In this document: positions 53,416-63,040 of the stretch, piece after piece
Layout of the letters: the number at the start of each line of letters is the position of its first letter
Position numbering within the stretch: position 1 is the stretch's first letter
Origin: Adineta ricciae
Lineage: Eukaryota > Rotifera > Eurotatoria > Adinetida > Adinetidae
Direction of reading: 5' to 3'
DNA length: 64,000 bases
Assembly (NCBI GenBank): GCA_905250025.1
Contig: CAJNOJ010000099.1
Coordinates: 248,001-312,000 of the forward strand
Position numbers and translations under genes: made by a program
The notes under the pieces: generated by a model
Seen by the model: only the letters and a program-made list of their open reading frames with translations
Told to the model about the DNA's origin: nothing
Databases searched by the model: none

Positions 53416-54399
53416 TTATAGGGATAGTGATCGTATTTGATATTGATTGTATCGTCGTTCGTGGTCATTGATTAGATCCAAGACTTTCCGTAAATACTTC
53501 TTTGGAATGATTTCTGGTATCTCGTTTTTCTTCTTAATATTAGCCGGTGGTACTTGTGGCACGCGAAACCAAGAACCGTCCGCTTTGGATCGATGAAAAT
53601 ATTTCAGATCAACTATAAATAATGGAATCATTCGTAATATATTAGTATAGCCGCATATAACTCTATTAGATTCTGTAACCGTAAGATACTTATTGCGTTT
53701 ATATATTGCTGCACAAGCCAGGACACTACTGTTGCTGTTACAACATAGCAGACCGGATAAACCTATTGCACCATGACGTGTATTTTGTGTCGAGTAGCGA
53801 TACGTTCGCGAAAGAAACCTTGTCGAAGTGTTTCGATTTGATACGGAAAATCCATAGTGAAAAGTAATTGTTGGATTACTCAGTTTTAATTCATGATAAA
53901 CCAGATGGGGAACGATCGGTGTTTTAGGTAATTCCTCCATGAAGTCTTGTACTATTGATTCGTTTGTTGATGCTGGACGAATATTCAATATTTGAGCATT
54001 GGAATACTTCCCAAACGACGATTTAATCAGTGTGTGGTTCATTTCATAGAAACGACGACGAAAACTAGAAAAATTCTGCTGATTTTCGTCGTCAATTCTT
54101 GTCGAAGTGTCAAGAAATTGTTCATCGCAGTCAAATGGTTTGGGCTTGTGCGGGTAATGATCATATCGAAAAGTTTTTTGCTGAGCCTTGGGAGTTTGCT
54201 TCTCATTAGTACAACTCCATTTGAGCAATGTTGGTTGAGATTTGAGCGTTTTCTTCGTTATTGGACATGATGCTTTTTTTATTTTTTGTTTTGTTTTCCT
54301 GGATTTTGCATAATAATGAGCTTCAAATCGGTCTATCTGTTCATCAATCACGCAGTTATCTTGACTGGACATATAATCAAATTCTTCGTCGAATAACAT
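53416..54399 (-). CDS. orphan basic protein, unknown function
   Basis: Single-exon frame of 327 residues starting at an ATG (MLFDEEFDYMSSQDN). It has a lysine-rich segment around residues 32-55 (KSRKTKQKIKKASCPITKKT), a hydrophobic stretch GAIGLSGLLCCNSNSSVLACAAI, and a basic C-terminus (PKKYLRKVLDLINDHERRYN). I see no known domain. A 98-codon-plus open frame of this length with a sensible start is unlikely by chance in AT-rich DNA, but it lies beside a decayed gene and may itself be a remnant. The frame ends at TAA; an overlapping frame at 53286-53468 is open in another phase. Confidence 0.45.
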   Translation of the reverse strand: MLFDEEFDYMSSQDNCVIDEQIDRFEAHYYAKSRKTKQKIKKASCPITKKTLKSQPTLLKWSCTNEKQTPKAQQKTFRYDHYPHKPKPFDCDEQFLDTSTRIDDENQQNFSSFRRRFYEMNHTLIKSSFGKYSNAQILNIRPASTNESIVQDFMEELPKTPIVPHLVYHELKLSNPTITFHYGFSVSNRNTSTRFLSRTYRYSTQNTRHGAIGLSGLLCCNSNSSVLACAAIYKRNKYLTVTESNRVICGYTNILRMIPLFIVDLKYFHRSKADGSWFRVPQVPPANIKKKNEIPEIIPKKYLRKVLDLINDHERRYNQYQIRSLSL

Positions 54400-55068
54400 G
54401 GTTTCACTTACTTGAAAATGTAGAAATTTCTAAAAATTCGGTATCACGACAATTTATATTATATGAAGATAAAAGAAACTTCGTAAGAACACTGTTGAAT
54501 TGCGAAATACTCAGCTGTGATGACAATATGACTCAATCTCTATTAAGAAAAAGAACAACTGTTGGTATGAAACCTGATTCATAAACTAGGTGGTAGGTAT
54601 GAGAAATGAGTAATCTGATTGAAAAGCAGTATATTATGTTATCTGTTGATTTTTGTCGCTCTTTTGTGATCTTCTCTTCACTTATCGAAACTATTTTGAT
54701 GTCAAAAAACCAATTCCGTTTTCGTGATTGACGAACACGTTAATGTATAATGCACATCGTGGAAATATCAATTTATCAAACAATTGAGAGAAGTAATAGC
54801 TTGCGATTACGAGTAAAAAACTCAATGCAGTTGATAAGAACGAGATCGACATGAAACTTCTTTTATACGCGAAATCATATTCTAAGCGATTGTTACTGAC
54901 AGGTATTGATTATTTACAGCAACCAATGTTATTTTGAAGAACTTTTATTTTAAAGTGAAGCAATTATAATTCAACGAAGTCAGGAGCCTATTGAAATTAT
55001 ACTCGCTAATAAAGCTGAAAATTCAAATTAGTGGAAGTTGAAACGTTGTGATGATATTTACGTTTGTC
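54400..55068. other. intergenic, no gene recognised
   Basis: Upstream of the orphan ORF and downstream of the dynamin-like gene. AT-rich, no domain or repeat recognised. Confidence 0.5.
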
Positions 55069-57149
55069 TTACTTTTTCGTAGTATCCACAATAGCAGCTG
55101 TACTAGTAGTAGTAGTAGTAGATGATGAAGTATTGATAGTTTGCTCAAATTTGTCCAAAGTCATCATTGAATCGTTGTCAAATGAATGCATATCAATAAA
55201 AGAATAGTTTCCGATCGTATCTATCGAAGCACGACCACCTAGAATAGCATCGACTTTCTCTAATCGTTCTTTTGTTTGTTGTAGTTGTTTTCGTTTTCGA
55301 AGAGTATATGCATCTTCAGCAAGATATGAATCCACGAAATCACATCGTTCCATGGGAATGTATCTTAAACGTTCTTTTATACCTGTACACACATCAAAGT
55401 CACACCCTGCGCGTAGTGTTAAAGCTGTATAATCCATAAAACGTCTGACTAATACTTTCCAATAAGCATAGATACTGAAGAGCATCTCTTGTGTTGTTTG
55501 TTCAATTTTTCTAGCTGATTGAAACATGAGTTCATCGTCATCTTCTCGAAATTTGATTTTCGGAGGTGATGAAGTCTTCGCTGCACTTTCACTCGCTTCA
55601 CATGCTTTCATATTCATTTGAAATTCGTTTACTTTTTCTAAATATGAATGATTCATTGTATACGGATCGTGTTTTTCTAATCGAATCATCTCTTGTAATT
55701 GATGATGTGCCAGTTGATTTTTCTCTTTCAAATATAAAGTCACAATGTTATGAAAAGCTGGCATTAATTTCATCAGATGAACATTTCCTTTGTGTTCATC
55801 TAAATTTTGATCTAATAGTAGTTTTTCTACTAAATGATAACATTCATTGATAAGAATATCAGTTATCTTCCAAAGTTGATCAAGTTTATCGCTAATCAAA
55901 CGTTTTAATATAGGATGTGGAAGAAAATTTGGTAATTGTTCTCCCACACATGATGCAATAGCCAAACGAACTTTTTCATGATATGACGTAGTAAAGAGTT
56001 CTTTCGTAAATGAATTGATGATATCATTATATTTGGAAAATTTGTTATGCAAAGTGTTAATCATACTTGTATGTTTATTGTCATAAGAACTTAGAAATCG
56101 TATTTTCAACATATTTTCAACATAAAATTCTGCTAATTCATGATACTTGGCCAAACGTGCTGCAGGTGTATCTAAATCTGCTGGATAGTTCAATAATTGT
56201 TCACGAACTTCTTTCATTTTCTTTTGAATATCATTACGCATCTTCGGAAACGTTTCTTTGACTCGATCAGAGTAGAGATTTGCTAATCGATTAATTAAAC
56301 CTTCAATACCAAGACAATCCCAACCGACCACAGGCAACACTGGATGAGATTGAAAAAAGTCTTTTTCACGTTGACGTGCTTCGACTAAACTGATTCTTTC
56401 ATCGGTACTACGATTTCGAACAGCAACAAAACCCAATGTTAATTTGAAAACATCTTCTTTTTCCATCAACAATTGTTGAATCAATGTTTCATTATTTGTT
56501 GCCAAATCAGATTTTGTTATAACACCGATTGTACGAACACCATCAGGATCAACTTCACGTGCTAATGTGAACGATTCTACTGTAGCAATATCAACATTGG
56601 CAGGAAAAACACAAAGAATCACACTGCCTTCTTGACTGATGAACTTTTTGATTAATTTTGTTGTTTGTTGATGAATATCTTTCGGCTGATCACCAATCGG
56701 ATTACGTGCAATACCAGGAAGATCAACAACTGTCAAATCACGTACGTTTGGATCTTCGACAAGTAATTCAATTAGAGTATCAACAACATTTTTATTACTG
56801 CCAGCTATTTTCTTCGTTTCTTCTTCAATATATTTTAATATGTTTAATTGTGTTTCATCCAGAACATCTTTTTTGTTATTCTCAAGTATACGATACACTT
56901 GTCGTCGACTAGATCTGCGTAATCTTAACACTAATGGGCAGCGCGTCACAATACCAGAACCTTTGGGAAGTTCAACTAATGATAATGCTTCTAATAACGT
57001 TGATTTGCCACTTGATTGATCACCAACAACGACGACATTTGGAAAAGTGACACCATCATTATTTGTTGATAGTAACGATCGAATTTGATCGATCTTATCC
57101 ATTATTGGACGAACTCTGTCATCATAGGCGTCAGTGAAGGAATTTCCGT
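55069..57149 (-). CDS. dynamin-superfamily GTPase (Mx/dynamin-like), 5' exon unresolved
   Basis: From the ATG at 57102 this encodes 677 residues without introns. The GTPase domain has G1 VVVGDQSSGKSTLLEALS, the G3 element VVDLPGIARNP and G4 VITKSDLATN, all intact. A helical stalk with IYAYWKVLVRRFMDYTAL near the end matches the dynamin/Mx GTPase-effector region. There is no PH domain, as in Mx proteins and bdelloid dynamin-like proteins. The frame continues upstream to an acceptor at 57150/57149 and encodes YDDRVRPIMDKIDQIR, the conserved lead-in to the GTPase domain, so the real start lies in an upstream exon (ATG candidate near 57312, but the phases do not fit). Such GTPases remodel membranes or restrict viruses; the role here is not decided. 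Confidence 0.82.
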
Positions 57150-58026
57150 CTACATTTATTCTATATCACAAATGAAATATTACAAAATACAGCTAACCTG
57201 AGCAAACAATTACTCGGATGATTTCTCTACGTGTTGAGTTTCGTCACTGGACGACAGATTATTTTGATTCAAACGAGATGCTGTCGTGAATGAGTGCATA
57301 CCTTTTGTAGCTCTGCTCTTGTACGAATATATTCTCCCGCTTAAGAGACATGTTTCTTTATGTAAAAAATTATCACGTGTTCTTATCAGTATCACAAAAA
57401 ATTATCGTCGGTTCGTTCTCGTATAGTTGTTTGTGTCTTGTTTTTGGAGAACTTTTTGGTAAAAGAACAATATCATTATCACTACGTGAATTCTCTCCAA
57501 TGAAAGCAGATTTTCTAATTTTGGCCTGATATCATATATGAAGATGAACTTTTTCAGCACAGCTCGACATTGTAAATAAAATGCACCTCTAACGGTGGGT
57601 AATCATAGAATGTATCGTGTTTCTTGTCGCTCATATCAATGTGTTTCCATGATGTCAGAGTGAATTATTATTCAAACAGTTCATCTTCAATGAATAACTC
57701 GTCATGTTTTATTAAAGACGGTTTTAACCAAATCGAACACTTTACTTAAGAAGCAAGCATATACGGATGTGCGAGTTTCATGAAAGATAGAAGCATGAGG
57801 AAGAAAAGGTTATTTTCCTAGACACGAATTTATAACAAAGTCTACTCGGATCAATTGATCGCGACTATATCGCTTTGACTATTAGAGACTATATCGTGCA
57901 ACGGGAAAAGTTTATTTAACGTATAATATACCTGAAGATTGAATATAAAATTTCGAAGACGATCTAAGTTGCACGTAAAAGTGCAGTACACGTAGTTGCG
58001 TTTTATATGCCTCATATTACCATCGA
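57150..58026. other. intergenic; unresolved dynamin 5' exon and GACTATATCG motifs
   Basis: Should contain the first exon and promoter of the dynamin-like gene. At 57863-57897 the decamer GACTATATCG occurs twice with a related GACTATTAG between, reminiscent of the GACA-headed block at 32232-32303. No other feature recognised. Confidence 0.45.
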
Positions 58027-59659
58027 CTATATATTGTCTGTAGGACAGGTTGACTTATATGGACAACGCATTGTATCTATATTGATATTTTTGAATAGAA
58101 GTGGTACGGTATAAAGGAGAATGTCACTATGTGTGAGTTGTAGTTTCCGATGGCATCGAACGAACCATTGATGTTCGTCAAGCCAGAAATGAGTCCGAAA
58201 TGAATCGAGCAGTATATCAGTCTGTTCTTCATTGTTCATTATGCCAATATACTGTATGTCCATCTTAAGACGAAAAACTCGTAATTTTGGCAAATAATTC
58301 GTAATGATTTCCTCCCACTGATAACCGTCGAAATTATTATAGAAAGTTTCCACAGTCAAATGATGTAAATTGTTCATGGTTTGTAAGAGGTTCATTAGCA
58401 TAGGTCGAGAGCGAATGTCATACAATTTCAAAGTGGTCATCGATAGAACAGGCGCTGAGAAAAATTGATTATCATTCAGGTCACAATGACGTATGGACAA
58501 ACCACAAAGACGAGGTGTCTTGGTCAGTAATCGAGCTATTTCATGTAATAGGCAACGGTGTCCTACAATTGCAACATATTCTAGTGATAATGATTGTTTT
58601 TCAGGGCAATAAAATTTATATTGTTCCGTGTCCAGATAGACATGAGTTAATTTTGGTAAACTCCAAATAATATTGGATAATTTAGTCGATTCTTGATAGT
58701 TGAATGATGAATGACATTTGATGATTTTGAGATGAGTAACATGACTTAGACGAGATAGAGCAAGCATTATCGTATCCATCGTCTGTTCGCAACGGACATG
58801 ACACAGGGTGAAGGATCGCAGCTGATCGAAATTTCGTAGATTTAGACCGTGTAACACTAAAAGTTTAGTTTGTTTCATAGCATAGTTACGATCAGATACT
58901 CGAACTGAAACAATTTGATTCTTGATCAATGGAATATGTTGTTGAAAGATTGTAATTAAATCAGATTTTGATATTGAGTCGAAATCTAGGTGATAAAGGC
59001 ATGAATGACCGAGAACTAGTGCTTTAAAACGAGAATTGAGCTCGTAAAAAGCTTTGAGAAGATCACCAATTGAGAGATATTGAAATATATCACAAAAAAG
59101 TTCATTAGCTAACACCTCCAGATGTGTATTGTGATTTCCTCGGTGAGCTTTTATGCGTTGATCAGACTAAATTCGAAAGAAACAGTGCTCTGTATTATAG
59201 ATTGAACGATAAAACTACCGATATATGTTTTACAGTGCTTTTCCTCGTTTGAGTATTTGGGTTCGACGATGATCTTGCACTTGTTTGACGAACATCTGGA
59301 AATACTGGATTCAGTTATGTTATCAACATTAAATGCTTTCGCCAACGTTTACCTTTCTGGACAACCTGTGATGCTGGTGCTTTTCGATGATTCATTGATT
59401 TACCAGTGTTGTTTGTGTACTGAAACTGATAATTTGGCGTTGTGCAATCTTGTGCGATGTGACCATAACGGTGGCATTGAAAGCATTGTTTTAATTTGTG
59501 TGGAGTTTTGTAACAATCTCGTGCTTTATGGCCAGGCTGATTACAATTATAACTAGAAACGAATATTAGGAAAGAATCGTACTTCTACGTAACATACCAC
59601 ACGAAAGTGTTTTGATAATTTTTAGGAGTGCGAGGTGTTGAGAAGTACTCAGTATTCAT
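58027..59659 (-). CDS. CCHC zinc-knuckle / F-box fusion protein (family copy 5, truncated)
   Basis: Four exons keep phase: 59598-59659, 59353-59552, 59234-59304 and 58027-59166, giving 490 residues from MNTEYFSTPRTPKNY. Exons 1-2 encode two C-x2-C-x4-H-x4-C knuckles, CYNCNQPGHKARDC (completed across a splice) and CFQCHRYGHIAQDC, which bind single-stranded RNA or DNA in CNBP-like proteins. A polar linker follows, then exon 4 with an F-box (LANELFCDIFQYLSIGDLLK) and the family body including YLPKLRVFRLKM and FWLDEHQWFVRC. It stops at STCPTDNI, about 200 residues earlier than its paralogues. The other four copies are intronless and have no knuckles. An RNA-binding F-box protein is suggested; expression is unproven. 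Confidence 0.7.
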
Positions 59660-60435
59660 ATGAAACGGAAAAGTATGTCGAAATAACTTAGGTAGTGTCT
59701 TATATATGATTAATCATTATAAACGTGGGAATGCAATCTTTTGGGAAAAAAAGTAATTGACGTATTACATATCAGCGTATTTTCGTTATGTTTACCCATT
59801 ACGGGAGGACAAAACACGCCACTAAAAACGATCGCTATGTAAAAAAATATTGCAGAACGAAAGATTCTTTTAATTTTTTCTTTTATATTGTCTATGCAGT
59901 TTTTTGAAACAGCGGAATTCGAAGTTTTTTTTTTAATAGAAAATACCATGGATATCAGGAACGAAAACATACTATCACATCACATCAACAAATAAAAGTT
60001 CTCATAGAAAACTTTTCAATCTATGAAATAAATTTATTTTTATTATGGAGAAGCACAAACTAAATGAATTTCGTTTTACAAGCCCTTTTTTACTATAAAT
60101 GTTAACGATATATATATGTAAGAATCGTATTCTCACACATTCGATCTCGTTGAGAATCAAGACAGAACGACGAAAGAAAAAAGAATTGCTCACATAAACC
60201 TGTATTTCTTTTACGCGTCTTATCTACATTCAATGATGTTCTACAGTAAAAACGAACGTGAGACGAAGCAGAAAAAATAGGTGGTATTTATTTTGTCACG
60301 TGGCTGTTGTATAAAACTTATATCCTATACATAAAGTAAAAGTTAATTCTCTTGTTTATCCTGCATAACAATATTACATACTAAAACCATTCTAGGTAAT
60401 CGATTAATAGCTCGAATTGTTCTTTTACAAACTCG
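59660..60435. other. divergent intergenic region
   Basis: Between the fusion gene (minus) and the permease (plus). The knuckle exon frame stays open upstream to about 59712 without an ATG, so a further 5' exon is possible. No other element recognised. Confidence 0.45.
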
Positions 60436-62007
60436 ATGGCAAACATTGTTTCGCCAAGCGCCATTCATTCTTCTAATGATGAAATTAGCTCTCCTCAACG
60501 AACAGCAGATCAGCAACAAGAAGCTGTATCTGAAGGTGCAGATGCTCAACTTGCTGCTATGGGCTATAAATCCGAATTACCACGTTCGTTATCGTTTTTT
60601 TCTGTGCTTGGACTTTCGTTTGCTATCATGGCAGTACCCTTCGGTGAATCCACTACGTTAACGATTGGCCTTACTGACGGTGGTCCAGTGACGATTTTCT
60701 ATGGTTGGATATTACTGACTATAATTTCTGTATGTATTGCTGCAAGTTTAGCAGAGATTTGTTCAGCATATCCTACCTCTGGCGGTGTTTACTATTGGTC
60801 CGCAATGTTAGCAAACAAGAGATGGGCGCCAGTGACTTCATGGATAACAGGCTGGCTGGGCCTCGTTGGAAATTGGACTGTGACTACATCGATTTGCTTT
60901 TCCGGTGGACAACTTATACTGTCCGCCATAGGACTATGGAACGAAGCTTATGTTCCTGCTGCATGGCATGTCGTGCTGATATATTGGGCTGTATTATTCG
61001 TTGCTTTATGTGTAAATATTTGGCTTGCAAAATATTTAGATTTTATTAATACTATGTGCGTTTACTGGACGGCGGCATCAGTTTTAATTATTCTCATTAC
61101 CGTATTGACAATGGCACGAGGAGGTAGAAGAAGTGCTTCCTATGTGTTCACTGAATTTGATGCAACAAGAGCAGGTTGGCCACCTGGATGGGCATTCTTT
61201 GTTGGATTATTACAATCTGCTTATACCCTGACTGGCTATGGTATGGTCGCGGCTATGTGTGAAGAAGTACAGAACCCAGAAAAACAAGTACCCAAAGCAA
61301 TGGTTCTCTCGGTAGTTGCAGCAGGAATAACTGGTGTGATCTACCTCATTCCTATTCTATTTGTTATGCCTGATGTTGACAAATTACTTAATATATCAAC
61401 TGGTCAACCCATTGGTTATCTATTTAAGACGGCCACAGGTTCAGCTGGCGGTGGGTTTGGTCTTTTGTTTCTCATACTCGGAATTCAATCATTTGCTGGA
61501 ATCGGCTCATTAACAGCTACCTCACGATGTCTCTATGCATTCAGTCGAGATGGAGCAGTACCAGGCTCCTTGGCTTGGTCTAAAATCAACAAACGGTACG
61601 ATATACCACTCAATGCTCTACTACTTTCCACATTAATTCAAGGGCTTCTCGGTCTGATATATCTCGGTTCATCAGCAGCATTCAATGCATTTACTGGTGT
61701 TGCGACTATATGTCTCTCAACATCGTATGCGTCGCCTGTACTGATACTTGTTGTACGAGGGCGTTATCTAGTGAACCATGCTCCTTTTCGCTTGGGTAAA
61801 GTTGGATACATCATTAATATAGCAACAATTCTCTGGATCATTTTGGCCATCGTCATATTTACAATGCCAACTGCGATACCAGTGACTGCTTCGAGTATGA
61901 ACTATGCTAGTGCGTTGTTTGTTTTCTTTGCTACTATTAGTGTCATCTGGTACATTTTGTGGGGAAGAAAACATTTCACTGGTCCGCCAGTAACTTCTCC
62001 GGAGTAG
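60436..62007 (+). CDS. amino-acid/polyamine permease (APC superfamily, fungal type)
   Basis: Intronless 523-residue protein with about 12 hydrophobic helices. The N-terminus AQLAAMGYKSELPRSLSFFS and the first helix SVLGLSFAIMAVPFGESTTL are typical of fungal amino-acid/choline transporters of the ACT family (Uga4/Hnm1-like). SAYPTSGGVYYWSAMLA in helix 2-3 and MCEEVQNPEKQVPKAM before helix 7 are family signatures. Such carriers import GABA, choline or polyamines with protons at the plasma membrane; the substrate here is inferred only by family. No intron over 1.5 kb and clear fungal-style motifs suggest horizontal transfer. Start is the first ATG, giving the usual 50-residue polar N-terminus. 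Confidence 0.85.
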   Translation: MANIVSPSAIHSSNDEISSPQRTADQQQEAVSEGADAQLAAMGYKSELPRSLSFFSVLGLSFAIMAVPFGESTTLTIGLTDGGPVTIFYGWILLTIISVCIAASLAEICSAYPTSGGVYYWSAMLANKRWAPVTSWITGWLGLVGNWTVTTSICFSGGQLILSAIGLWNEAYVPAAWHVVLIYWAVLFVALCVNIWLAKYLDFINTMCVYWTAASVLIILITVLTMARGGRRSASYVFTEFDATRAGWPPGWAFFVGLLQSAYTLTGYGMVAAMCEEVQNPEKQVPKAMVLSVVAAGITGVIYLIPILFVMPDVDKLLNISTGQPIGYLFKTATGSAGGGFGLLFLILGIQSFAGIGSLTATSRCLYAFSRDGAVPGSLAWSKINKRYDIPLNALLLSTLIQGLLGLIYLGSSAAFNAFTGVATICLSTSYASPVLILVVRGRYLVNHAPFRLGKVGYIINIATILWIILAIVIFTMPTAIPVTASSMNYASALFVFFATISVIWYILWGRKHFTGPPVTSPE

Positions 62008-62691
62008 ATGAAGCAACTCTATAGATCTATTCTGTAATTTCGAGACGCAATAAAGATAAATCAGTGCCGCAAGCGGTTCATTGCAAATAACAATCCAAAT
62101 CTTCGCTCAATTTCGATATTCGACAGATTAACATGACTCGTGCCGTATCGAATTATACTATTCATTCATTTATTACTACTGTGCATAGCTCGATAAACAT
62201 CGATTGGAGATCAAAACTCCATGATATTGAGAATTATTGTACACGCGCTACTTTGTCTAAATTGTCTATAATAGAATTTCTAGAAATGCAACCAATGTTC
62301 ATGATGAATCAAATGATATGCTAATAAGAACAAGTTCGAATTCAAACACTTGATGTCGACTTTCAACAAAATATAAAAACTAATGCCCCCACGATAATAA
62401 AGTTCTAATTGAATGAATAGGTTGGTGAATAAAATCAAACAAGAAACGTGTAGAAAAGTCTACGCTGACTTGCCGTAAATCGCTGGTGATAATATACCGT
62501 TGAAAATATCTAATGTGAAGCGTCTTTAAGAAAAAGTCTTTTTTGTATTGCTTCTTGATAAAATAGACGGATATCAGAGATAAGGATACAATGGTCGATA
62601 ACGACACTTTTGAAATACAGTTTTGTCACGATCAACAATAGACATTCCGTCATTATTAGTTATTCAATATCTGCTGAATTTCAATAACTGA
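62008..62691. other. intergenic, no gene recognised
   Basis: Downstream of the permease. A plus-strand frame at 62133-62324 starts with ATG but shows no domain. Minus-strand frames are short. Confidence 0.5.
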
Positions 62692-62893
62692 CTAAAGTTT
62701 TTTAATGATTGTATAGACACAACATATCCATAGCACTGGCATCATCCATAACAGATTCCAATCCAATCGGCGTTTATGAGACCATCCAGTCTGGTTTAGA
62801 CGTTCAACAAAAGATTGCCCGGTAGATGTGACTAATGGTAGAACTAACTGTATATCGACGACGGAGAAGTAAAAATCTCTTCGTATTTGTATT
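62692..62893 (-). other. possible terminal exon with C-terminal membrane tail
   Basis: A 67-codon open stretch after an AAAG acceptor ends in TAG. It reads FVERLNQTGWSHKRRLDWN followed by a hydrophobic tail LLWMMPVLWICCVYTIIKKL, a tail-anchor pattern. Layout vaguely recalls a BH2 segment plus tail of Bcl-2 proteins, but this is unproven and upstream exons were not found; space before the divergent poly(A)-polymerase-like gene is small. Confidence 0.3.
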
Positions 62894-63040
62894 CTTTAGT
62901 AAAGATGTTACCGTTGATATCGTTCTATCAATCTTCTTCAGTTTCTTTACGTTTTCTGTCAACTCAATCATACTATACATCTATTATTCAACGTTATTCA
63001 TCATCAATCCGTCCACCTAGACCGCTATTTTTACCTTCAG

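Noticed and set aside
62835-63020. Plus-strand frame MVELTVYRRRRSKN as a possible first exon of the MTPAP-like gene
   Set aside because: Hydrophobic content does not match the family and it has no in-phase donor to 63041; it also overlaps a better minus-strand open stretch.
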